Of a DNA stretch of 64,000 nucleotides, positions 1 through 9,368 are shown piece by piece. The notes under the pieces are model-generated. The model did not search any database. It saw only the letters and a list, made by a program, of their open reading frames with translations, and was not told where the DNA came from. The translations under genes were made by a program, and so were the position numbers. The stretch's first letter is position 1; each line of letters begins with the position of its first letter. The stretch is from Limnobaculum allomyrinae (GTDB lineage: Bacteria; Pseudomonadota; Gammaproteobacteria; Enterobacterales; Enterobacteriaceae), in NCBI RefSeq assembly GCF_016649425.1, contig NZ_JADRCR010000010.1:124001-188000 (forward strand). Reading direction: 5' to 3'.

Positions 1-1
1 T

Positions 2-514
2 GAAACAGGCGTAATGGCGATTACCTCTAACGAACTGGATACCGCTCGCCGTCGCACCTCTGGTTCTATGGATGCGTTGAAGGCCGCTGGCTTCCCTGAG
101 AAACAAATTTATCAGGTACCCAGCAAATCAAACGACATCCCAGGTTCCTTTGATGCAGCTAACTCCATGTTAGTACAACATCCGGAAGTGAAAAACTGGC
201 TGATCGTTGGCTTTAACGACAACACCATTCTGGGTGGCGTACGTGCAACAGAAGGTCAGAATTTCAAACCTGAAAACGTTATCGGTATTGGTATCAACGG
301 TGTGGATGCGGTAAACGAGCTGTCAAAAGCTAACGCTACCGGCTTCTACGGTTCACTGTTACCAAGCCCGGACGTACACGGCTATAAGAGTATTGAAATG
401 CTCTACAACTGGGAAACCAAAGGTGTTGAGCCAGCGAAATTCACTGAAGTTACCGACGTAGTACTGCTTACTCGCGAAAACTTCAAAGTTGAGCTGCAAA
501 AGAAAGGGCTGTAA
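2..514 (+). CDS. araF: L-arabinose-binding periplasmic protein AraF, 3' part
   Basis: This is the C-terminal part of the periplasmic L-arabinose receptor that feeds the AraGH importer. The reading frame is open from base 2, so the gene starts upstream of the window. The 170 visible residues closely follow the end of E. coli AraF, for example AITSNELDTARRR, GFYGSLLPSPDVHGYKS and a Lys-rich end. They form the second lobe and hinge of a type I periplasmic binding protein. A strong stem-loop follows the stop, then araG. The signal peptide and start are not visible. Confidence 0.96.
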   Translation, partial: ETGVMAITSNELDTARRRTSGSMDALKAAGFPEKQIYQVPSKSNDIPGSFDAANSMLVQHPEVKNWLIVGFNDNTILGGVRATEGQNFKPENVIGIGINGVDAVNELSKANATGFYGSLLPSPDVHGYKSIEMLYNWETKGVEPAKFTEVTDVVLLTRENFKVELQKKGL

Positions 515-523
515 TTGTCCATG

Positions 524-547
524 GGGCAGATGGTTAACCATCTGCCC
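524..547 (+). promoter_or_regulatory. Intercistronic stem-loop between araF and araG
   Basis: A perfect 10-bp stem (GGGCAGATGG / CCATCTGCCC) with loop TTAA begins nine bases after the araF stop. No T-run follows, so it is not a classical terminator. Hairpins after the binding-protein gene of an ABC operon often protect the upstream mRNA and lower expression of the downstream membrane genes. That role here is inference. Confidence 0.6.
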
Positions 548-664
548 ACTTTATACGACACCGTATTATCGAAAAATATACTTATTCCGTCAGTCGCTTC
601 TTTTGGGCCGTTTACAATTAAAAGCCCCCTGCGGATAAGTGGTACGAGCATTAAGGAACTTATT

Positions 665-2185
665 ATGCCTACGCTGCAATCACCTTATCTCGAGTTTTGT
701 CAAATCAGTAAAACGTTTCCAGGCGTAAAAGCGCTGCAAAACATTAGCTTTGACTGTCATCCAGGTCAGGTTCATGCGCTGATGGGAGAGAATGGAGCAG
801 GAAAATCAACGCTGCTTAAAATACTCAGCGGCAACTATATCCCTACCACGGGTGAAATTAAGGTTAAGGGGCAACCGGTAAAATTTAATAACACCATGGA
901 TGCCCTGAATTCCGGTATTGCCATTATTTATCAGGAACTGCATTTGATTCCTGAAATGACCGTCGCTGAAAACATCTATTTAGGGCAATTGCCAACCAAA
1001 GGCGGCGTGGTTAATAAAAAAATCCTCAACTATGAGGCAAGTATTCAACTTGAGCATCTGGGGCTGGATATTGACCCCAATACGCCACTTAAGTATCTCT
1101 CCATCGGCCAATGGCAAATGGTAGAAATAGCCAAGGCACTGGCACGTAACGCCAAGATCATTGCCTTTGATGAGCCAACCAGCTCACTGTCTGCCAGAGA
1201 GATCGAACAACTATTCCGCGTTATTCGTGAACTCCGTGCAGAAGGTCGCGTCATTCTGTATGTGTCCCACCGTATGGAAGAGATCTTTGCCCTTAGCGAT
1301 GCCATTACCGTATTTAAAGATGGCTGCTATATGAAAACCTTCACCGATATTCCTAACCTGACCCATGACGAACTGGTTCAAACCATGGTTGGTCGTGATA
1401 TTGGTGACATCTATGGCTACAGCCCTCGTCCTTTAGGGGATGTGCGCTTTGAACTGAAAAGCGTTAAAGCACCGGGCGTTAAGCACCCCATTAGTTTTCA
1501 GGTACGTCAGGGCGAAATCGTCGGTTTATTCGGTCTGGTCGGTGCTGGCCGCAGTGAATTATTAAAATCACTCTTTGGCGCGACCCGTATCACCGGTGGT
1601 AGCGTCGAGCTGGATGGCAAAACGCTGAGTATCAGCTCCCCTATCGAAGGTATCAGTCAGGGCATCATGTTATGTCCGGAAGACCGTAAAGCCGAGGGCA
1701 TCATTCCGGTTCACTCAGTAAAAGACAATATCAATATCAGCGCACGTCGCAAAACCCTTAGTGCAGGCTGCCTGATCAATAACAGTTGGGAAAACAGCAA
1801 CGCCGACAGGCGTATTCGTGAGCTCAACATCAAAACCCCATCGGCAGAACAGCTGATTATGAATCTTTCTGGTGGTAATCAGCAAAAAGCCATTCTTGGC
1901 CGCTGGTTATCAGAAGAGATGAAAGTGATTTTGTTAGATGAACCAACGCGCGGTATTGACGTTGGTGCTAAACACGAAATCTATAACGTTATTTATGAAC
2001 TCGCAAAACAGGGTATTGCCGTTGTCTTTGCCTCCAGTGACTTACCGGAAGTTCTCGGCCTTGCCGATCGCATTCTGGTGATGCGCGAAGGTGCGCTGTC
2101 AGGGGAATTAACCCATGACGATGCTACCGAAGGAAAAGCCCTGAGTTTAGCCATGTTAAATACCACCGCTGATGCGGTTGCCTAA
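665..2185 (+). CDS. araG: L-arabinose ABC transporter ATP-binding protein AraG
   Basis: Cytoplasmic double-ATPase subunit of the AraFGH high-affinity L-arabinose importer (CUT2 family). The first nucleotide-binding domain has Walker [10 protein letters not shown] at residues 41-49 and a DEPTSSL Walker B. The second has the degenerate CUT2 Walker A (GLVGAGRSE), signature LSGGNQQ and [10 protein letters not shown]. At 506 residues it matches E. coli AraG (504) nearly end to end. The frame is open upstream to base 515, but ATG 665 is chosen because AAGGA lies at 653-657 with good spacing and homology begins there. araH follows after 16 bases, so araFGH is one operon. Confidence 0.96.
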   Translation: MPTLQSPYLEFCQISKTFPGVKALQNISFDCHPGQVHALMGENGAGKSTLLKILSGNYIPTTGEIKVKGQPVKFNNTMDALNSGIAIIYQELHLIPEMTVAENIYLGQLPTKGGVVNKKILNYEASIQLEHLGLDIDPNTPLKYLSIGQWQMVEIAKALARNAKIIAFDEPTSSLSAREIEQLFRVIRELRAEGRVILYVSHRMEEIFALSDAITVFKDGCYMKTFTDIPNLTHDELVQTMVGRDIGDIYGYSPRPLGDVRFELKSVKAPGVKHPISFQVRQGEIVGLFGLVGAGRSELLKSLFGATRITGGSVELDGKTLSISSPIEGISQGIMLCPEDRKAEGIIPVHSVKDNINISARRKTLSAGCLINNSWENSNADRRIRELNIKTPSAEQLIMNLSGGNQQKAILGRWLSEEMKVILLDEPTRGIDVGAKHEIYNVIYELAKQGIAVVFASSDLPEVLGLADRILVMREGALSGELTHDDATEGKALSLAMLNTTADAVA

Positions 2186-2201
2186 GAGAAGGAAAATCTT
2201 C

Positions 2202-3200
2202 ATGTCGATAACAACTACAACCCCATCCCCGGCAAAAACATCGGCTAGCGATAAAGGCAATAGCCTGAGCCGTATCTGGGATAGCTACGGTATGCTGGTA
2301 GTGTTCGCCGTACTGTTTATTGCCTGTATGGTCTTTGTACCTAACTTTGCCTCCTGGATTAATATGCGTGGTCTGGGTCTGGCTATCTCCATGTCCGGTA
2401 TGGTGGCCTGTGGCATGCTGTTTTGTCTGGCATCCGGTGACTTTGACCTGTCAGTTGCTTCTGTCATTGCCTGTGCCGGTGTAACGACGGCAGTCGTCAT
2501 CAACCATACAGAAAGTCTGGCTATCGGCATCGGTGCTGGTTTATTACTGGGTCTGGCATTTGGCTTACTCAACGGCTTCGTCATCGCGCGTTTGAAAATT
2601 AACGCCCTGATTACTACCCTTGCCACGATGCAAATTGCCCGTGGTTTAGCCTATATCATCTCTGATGGTAAAGCGGTAGGTATCGAAGATGAGCGTTTCT
2701 TTGAGTTAGGTAACACCAGTTGGTTTAGCATTCCGGTTCCAATCTGGATCACCCTGTTCTGCTTTATTCTGTTTGGCTTTCTGTTAAATAAAACCACCTT
2801 TGGTCGTAATACTCTGGCCGTTGGTGGTAATGAAGAAGCTGCGCGTCTGGCTGGTGTACCGGTAATTCGTACTAAGATCATCATTTTCGCTCTGACAGGT
2901 TTAATTTCTGCGGCGGCAGGTATCATCTTAGCCTCGCGGATGACCAGCGGACAGCCAATGACCTCTATGGGTTATGAGTTAATCGTTATCTCTGCTTGTG
3001 TGTTGGGTGGGGTTTCACTGAAGGGCGGTATTGGTAAAATATCTTATGTTATTGCTGGTGTTCTGATTCTGGGCACGGTAGAAAACGCGATGAACCTGTT
3101 AAATATTTCGCCATTCTATCAATATGTAGTACGCGGCCTGATCCTGCTGGCAGCGGTTATCTTTGACCGTTATAAGCAACTGGCAAAACAGAAAGTATAA
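2202..3200 (+). CDS. araH: L-arabinose ABC transporter permease AraH
   Basis: Inner-membrane permease of the arabinose importer, 332 residues, presumably working as a homodimer. It has many hydrophobic segments and the CUT2 cytoplasmic coupling motif GGNEEAARLAG. Sequences such as GDFDLSVAS and GGVSLKGGIGK are typical of the family and match E. coli AraH. The start at 2202 is preceded by GAGAAGGA. The frame is open ten codons further upstream, but those codons overlap araG and have no family counterpart. It ends the araFGH operon. Confidence 0.95.
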   Translation: MSITTTTPSPAKTSASDKGNSLSRIWDSYGMLVVFAVLFIACMVFVPNFASWINMRGLGLAISMSGMVACGMLFCLASGDFDLSVASVIACAGVTTAVVINHTESLAIGIGAGLLLGLAFGLLNGFVIARLKINALITTLATMQIARGLAYIISDGKAVGIEDERFFELGNTSWFSIPVPIWITLFCFILFGFLLNKTTFGRNTLAVGGNEEAARLAGVPVIRTKIIIFALTGLISAAAGIILASRMTSGQPMTSMGYELIVISACVLGGVSLKGGIGKISYVIAGVLILGTVENAMNLLNISPFYQYVVRGLILLAAVIFDRYKQLAKQKV

Positions 3201-3210
3201 TTACTCCATC

Positions 3211-3237
3211 ACCATATCGGGTTAAGCCCGGTATGGT
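3211..3237 (+). terminator. Stem-loop between araH and araC
   Basis: An 11-bp stem with one mismatch (ACCATATCGGG / CCCGGTATGGT) and a 5-nt loop starts ten bases after the araH stop. There is no clear T-run. It may end or attenuate araFGH transcription before araC, or cap the transcript 3' end. Confidence 0.5.
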
Positions 3238-3274
3238 ATGTTACACCATCTAATGTCAGCCTTAGGAGGAAAGA

Positions 3275-4189
3275 TTGTACCAGCGCATTGTCTCTGATTC
3301 ACAACCTAACCCACTGTTACCCGGATACTCCTTTAACGCCTATCTGGTGGCCGGGCTGACCCCCATCGTCATTGATGGCCCTCTCGACTTCTTTATTGAC
3401 CGCCCTAACGGCATGAAGGGCTATATCCTGAATCTTACGATTAAAGGTCAGGGACAGATTTTTGACGGTGAAAATGCATTTTACTGCAATCCCGGCGATA
3501 TGCTGTTATTTCAACCAAAAGAGGCTCACTACTATGGCCGTTCGCCTAACAGTGATTGCTGGTATCACCGTTGGATCTACTTTCGTCCACGCGCTTACTG
3601 GGCCGACTGGCTGGAGTGGTATAGCCAGACTAATCGCGTTGGCCGTCTGACGTTACCAACAGAAGCCCTACAGGAAGAGTTTGAGCAACTGTTTACCTCT
3701 ATCGAACAAACCCATCAGTCCGGCAGACGCCTGTCTGAAGAGCTATCAATGAATCTGCTGGAAAGATTGCTGCTGCGCTGTATTGAAGAAGACCCTCAAT
3801 CACCGCAGAAAATTATGGATCCGCGAATTATTGAAGCCTGCCAGTATATGACCAGCAACTTATCGGATGATGTACGTATTGAAGATATTGCTAATCATGT
3901 TTGCCTTTCCCCTTCGCGTCTTGCACATCTGTTCCGGGAGCAGGTAGGTATTAATATGCTGCGCTGGCGCGAAGACCAACGAGTCATTCGCGCTAAACTA
4001 CTGCTACAAACAACGCAGGAATCTATCGCCAGCGTGGGACGTATTGTGGGCTATGACGATCAGCTCTATTTCTCCCGCGTGTTTCGCAAACGTGTCGGCG
4101 TTAGCCCCAGTGATTTTCGCCGTAGAAATATGGAACTGACCACCTACCCTGACGCTGAGAATCAATCTCTGACAGAAGTAACGCTTTAG
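3275..4189 (+). CDS. araC: Arabinose operon regulator AraC
   Basis: Arabinose-responsive activator/repressor, 304 residues. The N-terminal cupin sugar-binding and dimerisation domain carries the hallmark N-terminal arm [10 protein letters not shown] and the [11 protein letters not shown] strand. The C-terminal AraC/XylS domain (about 190-290) has two helix-turn-helix units, the second ending [17 protein letters not shown]. Identity to E. coli AraC is obvious along the whole length. The start is TTG at 3275, chosen because AGGAGGA lies at 3264-3270 and no closer ATG fits. In E. coli araC is divergent from araBAD; here it follows araFGH on the same strand, and no araBAD is visible. Confidence 0.93.
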   Translation: MYQRIVSDSQPNPLLPGYSFNAYLVAGLTPIVIDGPLDFFIDRPNGMKGYILNLTIKGQGQIFDGENAFYCNPGDMLLFQPKEAHYYGRSPNSDCWYHRWIYFRPRAYWADWLEWYSQTNRVGRLTLPTEALQEEFEQLFTSIEQTHQSGRRLSEELSMNLLERLLLRCIEEDPQSPQKIMDPRIIEACQYMTSNLSDDVRIEDIANHVCLSPSRLAHLFREQVGINMLRWREDQRVIRAKLLLQTTQESIASVGRIVGYDDQLYFSRVFRKRVGVSPSDFRRRNMELTTYPDAENQSLTEVTL

Positions 4190-4196
4190 ATACAGT

Positions 4197-4232
4197 TTAG
4201 CCGGAGTCAGATGTTTCGATGACTCCGGTTAA
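4197..4232 (+). terminator. Terminator after araC
   Basis: A stem of about 13 bp with one G-T pair (TTAGCCGGAGTCA / TGACTCCGGTTAA) and a 10-nt loop sits just downstream of the araC stop. Only a weak T-rich tail follows. Confidence 0.6.
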
Positions 4233-4804
4233 ATTGTGTACTCCGAATATCTTTTCTCTTGATTCATTATTATATATATTAGTTTCTCGTTTCAGCTTTT
4301 ATATTAAACTACTCTTTTAATTTTGATATTCAGATCATTTTTTCTAACTGTATAAATAATAATTAGCTGCCAAAACATCTATCAATAAGTAAACGATTAA
4401 ATAATCTTAATCATTTATAACTTGAATAAACGATATAAAATTTCAGATAGCAGATAAAATAACCAACCTCAATTGTGATCCAAGTCTCAAAATAGAATGG
4501 TGGCATTTATATCCATATAAATAGCCAATAAATACATAACGATTTAGGCATTAAAACTCTACAGTCCTGTGGCGGAAAGGAGTATTGACGGGGTTTATAG
4601 ACAACATTTTAAAATCTTCGATACAATCCATAATTATTTTATAGCCAACTTTTACATAAAAAGGCATCTTAATTACGGCAAATTCACTCCTTTATCGCTG
4701 AATATGATGTAACTGTGCGCAAAAAAGAAATGGGTATTTTGTTTATCTCCGCATAAACAAAATCATTAACGTGAATTATTTTTACCACCAGCCCGAGGTA
4801 TGAA
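4233..4804 (+). promoter_or_regulatory. AT-rich promoter region of the second sugar operon
   Basis: This 570-bp stretch has no convincing gene. It is AT-rich and presumably holds the control region of the downstream importer. Two weak candidates are visible: a CRP-like half site AATTGTGATC at 4471-4480 with a poor second half, and a possible sigma-70 promoter TTGACG (4585-4590) - 17 nt - TTTAAA (4608-4613). Neither is strong enough to assert. Confidence 0.3.
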
Positions 4805-5788
4805 ATGAGTAAAATGAATTTGGCTAAACTATTATCCGCCAGTTTATTGGGGTTAATGGTTTGTTCTACCGCCGCAATGGCAAAAGAAGTTGAAGTCGTT
4901 AATATTTCCAAAATTGGGGGCATGCCATGGTTTAACCGGATGGGTGAAGGGGTAACCAATGCCGGAAAAGATTTGGGAATTAAAGCCTATCAGGTTGGCC
5001 CATCCAGTACTGACGCCCCTCAACAAGTTAAAATTATTGAAGATTTAATCGCCAAGAAAGTCTCCGCTATCACTATCGTGCCAAATGACGCCGATGTGTT
5101 GGAACCCGTCTTCAAAAAAGCCCGTAGTGAAGGCATCGTAGTATTAACCAACGAATCACCAGGGCAGCCAAGCGCTAACTGGGACGTTGAAATCATCGAC
5201 AATGAAAAATTTGCTGCCGATAACGTAGAAGAAATGGCAAAAGCCATGGGCGGCAAAGGCGGTTACGTCATCTATGTTGGTAGTCTGACCGTTCCTCAGC
5301 ACAACCTGTGGGCCGATCTGTTTGTTAAATACCAAAAAGAGCACTATCCGGAAATGTTTGAAGTTACCAGCCGTATGCCTGTGGCAGAAAACATTGATGA
5401 TGCTCGCCGCACTACGCTGGATCTGATGAAAGCTTATCCGGCTATGAAAGGGGTTGTCGCCTTTGGTTCACAAGGCCCTATTGGTGCTGGCCGTGCCGTT
5501 AAAGAAAAACGTGCTCGCGGTAAAGTTTTCGTTTACGGCATGATGATCCCATCTCAGGCAGCATCACTGATTAAAAGCGGTGATATCGCCATGGGCGTAA
5601 CCTATGACCCGGCTTCCGCAGGTTATGCGCTGACCGCCGTTGCGAACAAGATCCTTAAAGGCGAAGAGATTACCAAAGATCTGGATATTCCAAATCTGGG
5701 TAAAGCTGATGTAGATATGGATAAACGCATTATCAAATTCCATAGAGTTCTGCGCGTCACCAAAGAAAACATCGATAGCCTGTATTAA
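4805..5788 (+). CDS. CUT2 sugar ABC transporter substrate-binding protein (LsrB/RbsB-like)
   Basis: Secreted periplasmic receptor, 327 residues. It has a signal peptide of about 26 residues ending AAMA before KEVEVVNISK. The mature part is a Peripla_BP_4-type fold, with family features ITIVPNDADVLEPVFKKARSEGI and GVVAFGSQGPIGAGRAVKE. It resembles the autoinducer-2 receptor LsrB and rhamnose/ribose receptors more than AraF or YtfQ, but the ligand cannot be read from the sequence. It is the first gene of a four-gene importer operon with no sugar kinase, isomerase or regulator beside it. A strong stem-loop separates it from the ATPase gene. Confidence 0.85.
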   Translation: MSKMNLAKLLSASLLGLMVCSTAAMAKEVEVVNISKIGGMPWFNRMGEGVTNAGKDLGIKAYQVGPSSTDAPQQVKIIEDLIAKKVSAITIVPNDADVLEPVFKKARSEGIVVLTNESPGQPSANWDVEIIDNEKFAADNVEEMAKAMGGKGGYVIYVGSLTVPQHNLWADLFVKYQKEHYPEMFEVTSRMPVAENIDDARRTTLDLMKAYPAMKGVVAFGSQGPIGAGRAVKEKRARGKVFVYGMMIPSQAASLIKSGDIAMGVTYDPASAGYALTAVANKILKGEEITKDLDIPNLGKADVDMDKRIIKFHRVLRVTKENIDSLY

Positions 5789-5798
5789 TCGCTCTACC

Positions 5799-5826
5799 TC
5801 CCCTGCCGGTAACCCACGGCAGGGGA
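5799..5826 (+). promoter_or_regulatory. Intercistronic stem-loop after the binding-protein gene
   Basis: A perfect 10-bp stem (TCCCCTGCCG / CGGCAGGGGA) with an 8-nt loop lies ten bases after the binding-protein stop. No T-run follows. It is placed like the hairpin after araF, suggesting the same role in giving more receptor than membrane components. Confidence 0.6.
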
Positions 5827-5880
5827 AGCAAAAACACAGCAGTTTGCTACAAATGGGTGACAAGTTAACAAGAGGTAAAA

Positions 5881-7362
5881 ATGGAACCCTTTATTTCACT
5901 GGGTAATATCAGCAAAACCTTCTATGGTGTTAAGGCGCTGGATAACATTGCCCTGACGCTGTTACCGGGAGAAGTTCACTGTCTGGCCGGGCAAAATGGT
6001 TGTGGAAAATCAACGCTGATTAAAATTATTTCTGGCGTTTACCAGCCGGACGCGGGGGCTGAAATTACCATCAATGGTAAATCATACTCTCACCTTTCCC
6101 CGATTGATTCAGTGAAAGCCGGTATTCAGGTTATCTATCAGGATCTATCGCTGTTTCCCAATTTAACCGTTGCTGAAAACATCGGCATTAATCAATATCA
6201 CCATAACTTATTGGTTAATAAGCGTGAAATTCGCCGAATCGCCGAACTTACTATTAAAAGCATTGACGCCCAGCTGGATCTTGATGTTACCGTCGAATCC
6301 CTGCCTATTGCCCAGCGCCAAATTGTCGCTATTTGCCGTGCGCTGTCGCAAGAAGCCAAACTGATTATTATGGATGAACCTACCGCCTCTCTGACTATGC
6401 AGGAAGTAAAAGGCTTACTGCGGGTGGTTCATGACCTGAAAAAAAGAAATATTTGCGTAGTCTTCGTTAGCCACCGGCTGGACGAAGTGATGGAAATCTC
6501 CGATCGCATTACCGTATTAAAAGATGGCAAGCTGGTAGGCACTTACCCGGCTACAGAAATCGATAATAAAAAACTGGCCTTCCTGATGACTGGTAAAGAG
6601 TTCTCCTACGCGGTTCTGCCACCCATTCAGGAAAAAGATGCTGTCGCGCTGGAAGTAAAAAATCTCTGCCGCGGCCAGGAATATAACCAGATATCCTTCA
6701 GCCTGCATAAAGGCGAAATTGTCGCCATTACCGGCCTGCTTGGTGCGGGCCGAACTGAGCTTTGTCTTAGCCTGTTTGGCCTCACTAAACCTGATTCGGG
6801 TGAAATCCTGCTGGAAGGAAAATCGATTAACTTCGCCAGCAATCGGGAAGCCATTAAAGCCGGTATTGGTTACGTCTCCGAAGACCGGATGAGTACAGGG
6901 CTCGTGATGGAACAATCCATCAATGACAACATTATCTCCACGGTACTGAATCGTCTGAAAACCCCGCTTCAGTTGCTAAATAGACCAAAGGCCGACAGCG
7001 TCGTAGTGGATTTAGTTGAACAGTTAACAATAAAAATCGGCAGCGTAAACCTACCGGTTAATACCCTTTCCGGTGGCAATGCCCAGCGGGTTGCCATTGC
7101 CAAATGGCTGGCAATCAACCCTAAAGTTCTGATCCTTGACTCCCCTACGGTTGGGGTAGATATCGCCAATAAGGCCGGTATTTATCAGATTATCTCTGCG
7201 CTATCACAAAAAGGTATTGCAGTACTGATGATCACCGATGAAATCGATGAAGCCTTCTTTAACAGCCATCGGATTTTAGTGATGCGTAAAGGTGAAATCA
7301 CTGCAGAATATTTACCGGGTGAAACAACGGAAGCGGCCCTGGCAGAGGTGGTCAATGGTTAA
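5881..7362 (+). CDS. CUT2 sugar ABC transporter ATP-binding protein
   Basis: Double ATPase of 493 residues that powers the importer. NBD1 has Walker A GQNGCGKST (37-45) and an intact MDEPTASL Walker B, but where a signature LSGGQ is expected it reads LPIAQRQ. NBD2 has the degenerate Walker A GLLGAGRTE, a good signature LSGGNAQR, and Walker B LILDSPTVGVD, in which the catalytic glutamate is replaced by serine. So each composite ATP site has one altered half, and only NBD1 keeps the catalytic glutamate. AAGAGGT lies upstream of the ATG. The stop overlaps the next start by eight bases. Confidence 0.88.
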   Translation: MEPFISLGNISKTFYGVKALDNIALTLLPGEVHCLAGQNGCGKSTLIKIISGVYQPDAGAEITINGKSYSHLSPIDSVKAGIQVIYQDLSLFPNLTVAENIGINQYHHNLLVNKREIRRIAELTIKSIDAQLDLDVTVESLPIAQRQIVAICRALSQEAKLIIMDEPTASLTMQEVKGLLRVVHDLKKRNICVVFVSHRLDEVMEISDRITVLKDGKLVGTYPATEIDNKKLAFLMTGKEFSYAVLPPIQEKDAVALEVKNLCRGQEYNQISFSLHKGEIVAITGLLGAGRTELCLSLFGLTKPDSGEILLEGKSINFASNREAIKAGIGYVSEDRMSTGLVMEQSINDNIISTVLNRLKTPLQLLNRPKADSVVVDLVEQLTIKIGSVNLPVNTLSGGNAQRVAIAKWLAINPKVLILDSPTVGVDIANKAGIYQIISALSQKGIAVLMITDEIDEAFFNSHRILVMRKGEITAEYLPGETTEAALAEVVNG

Positions 7363-8329
7363 TAAATTAGGCATCAAGCCACATGAACTGTTTTTGAGCT
7401 TAACCATTCTGGTGATTGGTGGTTATCTCTCTTTTGCCAGCCCGGACTTTATGACCTTTGGCAATATTTACGATCTGGTCAATAACTACGCTATGCTGAC
7501 CATACTGGCCTGCGGTCTGTTTATTGTTCTGATCTCCGGTGGTATTGATATCTCTTTCCCGGCAATGACCATTATTTCCCAATATGTGATGGTTACTTTG
7601 ATTCAGGGGACTACCGGTAACTTTGCCATTGCTTTCGCCCTGTCCGGCGGTATTGGTTTGCTACTGGGTATGGTTAACGCGGTGTTGGTTAACCGGCTTA
7701 AAGTTCCTTCTATTATCATCACTATCTCAACCCTGAATATCTTCTACGGATTGCTACTCTACCTCACCAAAGGAGTATGGCTATACAGTTACCCTGAGTG
7801 GTTTGAACAAGGGGTTATGCTGTTCAAATTCACCGCAGCAGATGGTTATGATTATGGTTTAAGCCTGCAAATTATCACCCTGATTGTGGTGATTGCCCTG
7901 ACCGGCATCATCATGAATAAGACCAGCATCGGCCGAATGATCTACGCCATGGGTGGCAACAAAGAAGCTGCTTCTCGCATGGGTTTTGGCATCTTTAAGC
8001 TTCAACTGTTTGTGTATGGCTATATGGGATTAATGTCCGGCGTAGCGGGTGTGGTTCAATCTGCAACGGTTTTAACCGTGGCTCCGGATTCACTGTTGGG
8101 CTATGAGCTAACGGTACTGGCGGCTGTTGTATTAGGTGGTACCAGCATTGTGGGTGGACGAGGTACGCTGTTAGGAACTTTGTTAGGGGTTATTTTGCTG
8201 GCTGTACTGCAAAATGGCCTGAACTTACTGGGGATTTCCTCCTACTGGCATACTGTGGTTACCGGTTTGGTGATCGTTATCAGCGTCAGTATGACGGCCT
8301 GGAGCCAGCGTAAAGGTCAGGGGGTATAA
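7355..8329 (+). CDS. CUT2 sugar ABC transporter permease, first subunit
   Basis: Inner-membrane permease of 324 residues with multiple hydrophobic segments, the GGIDISFPAM entry motif of the family and the cytoplasmic coupling motif GGNKEAASRMG. The ATG at 7355 overlaps the ATPase stop, implying translational coupling, and AGAGGTGG lies just upstream. Upstream in-frame codons back to 7292 lie inside the ATPase gene and are hydrophilic, so they are rejected. It pairs with the next gene as a heterodimer, as in LsrC/LsrD or YtfT/YjfF. Confidence 0.87.
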   Translation: MVNKLGIKPHELFLSLTILVIGGYLSFASPDFMTFGNIYDLVNNYAMLTILACGLFIVLISGGIDISFPAMTIISQYVMVTLIQGTTGNFAIAFALSGGIGLLLGMVNAVLVNRLKVPSIIITISTLNIFYGLLLYLTKGVWLYSYPEWFEQGVMLFKFTAADGYDYGLSLQIITLIVVIALTGIIMNKTSIGRMIYAMGGNKEAASRMGFGIFKLQLFVYGYMGLMSGVAGVVQSATVLTVAPDSLLGYELTVLAAVVLGGTSIVGGRGTLLGTLLGVILLAVLQNGLNLLGISSYWHTVVTGLVIVISVSMTAWSQRKGQGV

Positions 8330-8331
8330 CC

Positions 8332-9294
8332 ATGAGCGCAAGAAAAGTAAAAGATAATGTAGAGATTTACCTGAGTCTGCTGATTGGGCTGGTGGTTATT
8401 ACCTTCAGTTTTCTGATCCCTGATATTTTCTGGTCATCCGCTAACTTTCAGTCTATTGCCTCACAAATGCCGGTACTTGGGGTATTGGCACTGGCAATGG
8501 CCATTACCATGCTCACAGGGGGAATTAACCTGTCGATTATTGCCACCATGAACGCCTGTGGGTTGGTGATGGCTTGGGTAGCCACCCATTATCCACCGAG
8601 CGTTGGCAGTATGGCATTGGTACTGCTTGCGGGTTTAGCAATGGCTATAGTTATCGGCAGTGTGAATGGTTTTCTGATTGCGGTAGTCAGAGTATCCCCT
8701 ATTCTGGCAACGCTCGGCATTATGACATTGCTGAACGGGATTAATATTTTAATATCCCGCGGCTCGGCTATTTCTAATTTCCCTGACTATATTCTGGCGA
8801 TTAACAGCACTAATCTGTTGGGCATTCCGGTACCACTGTTAGTCTTTTTAGCCGTGGTTGCTGTGATATGGGTGATTCTGGAGAAATCAGCGTTTGGTCG
8901 CACCATCTATCTGATCGGCTCTAATGAACAGGCAACCCATTACTCCGGTATTAACACCCGTAAAACTATCGTCTGGGTATACATTCTATCGTCCATACTC
9001 TGTGTGGTTGCTGCGCTGTTGATGATGTCTAAACTCAACTCCGCCAAAGCATCCTATGGGGAATCCTATCTACTGGTGTCGATTCTGGCAGCCGTACTAG
9101 GTGGAATAAATCCGGACGGTGGATTTGGCAAAGTATTTGGCATGGTAATGGCGCTGATCTTATTACAGATGCTGGAAAGCGGGCTGAATATTCTGGGGGT
9201 AAGCAGTTACATTACAATGGCGCTGTGGGGCGGGTTATTACTGGCCTTCATCTTCCTGAAAGGGATTAATCTCTCCAGACTGTTTGGGCGCTAA
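8332..9294 (+). CDS. CUT2 sugar ABC transporter permease, second subunit
   Basis: Second permease, 320 residues, starting two bases after the previous stop with GGGGGT as ribosome-binding sequence. It is mostly hydrophobic, with GGINLSIIATMNACG near transmembrane segment 2 and a diverged coupling motif SNEQATHYSGI. It is clearly paralogous to the first permease. It ends the operon and is followed by a terminator. No metabolic gene is linked, so the substrate remains unknown. Confidence 0.87.
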   Translation: MSARKVKDNVEIYLSLLIGLVVITFSFLIPDIFWSSANFQSIASQMPVLGVLALAMAITMLTGGINLSIIATMNACGLVMAWVATHYPPSVGSMALVLLAGLAMAIVIGSVNGFLIAVVRVSPILATLGIMTLLNGINILISRGSAISNFPDYILAINSTNLLGIPVPLLVFLAVVAVIWVILEKSAFGRTIYLIGSNEQATHYSGINTRKTIVWVYILSSILCVVAALLMMSKLNSAKASYGESYLLVSILAAVLGGINPDGGFGKVFGMVMALILLQMLESGLNILGVSSYITMALWGGLLLAFIFLKGINLSRLFGR

Positions 9295-9315
9295 ACTAAA
9301 TTGCTTTGGTAAGAC

Positions 9316-9345
9316 TATGGCTCGGAATCAATATTCCGGGCCATA
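9316..9345 (+). terminator. Terminator after the second sugar importer operon
   Basis: A 13-bp stem with one wobble (TATGGCTCGGAAT / ATTCCGGGCCATA) and a 4-nt loop, followed by an A/T-rich tail. It lies between convergent genes and could serve both strands. Confidence 0.7.
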
Positions 9346-9368
9346 TAAAAATTGCAGTTCAATACCGA

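Noticed and set aside
4684-4959. A minus-strand gene overlapping the sugar-binding protein start
   Set aside because: It is a reverse-frame shadow of the signal-peptide region, with no family features.
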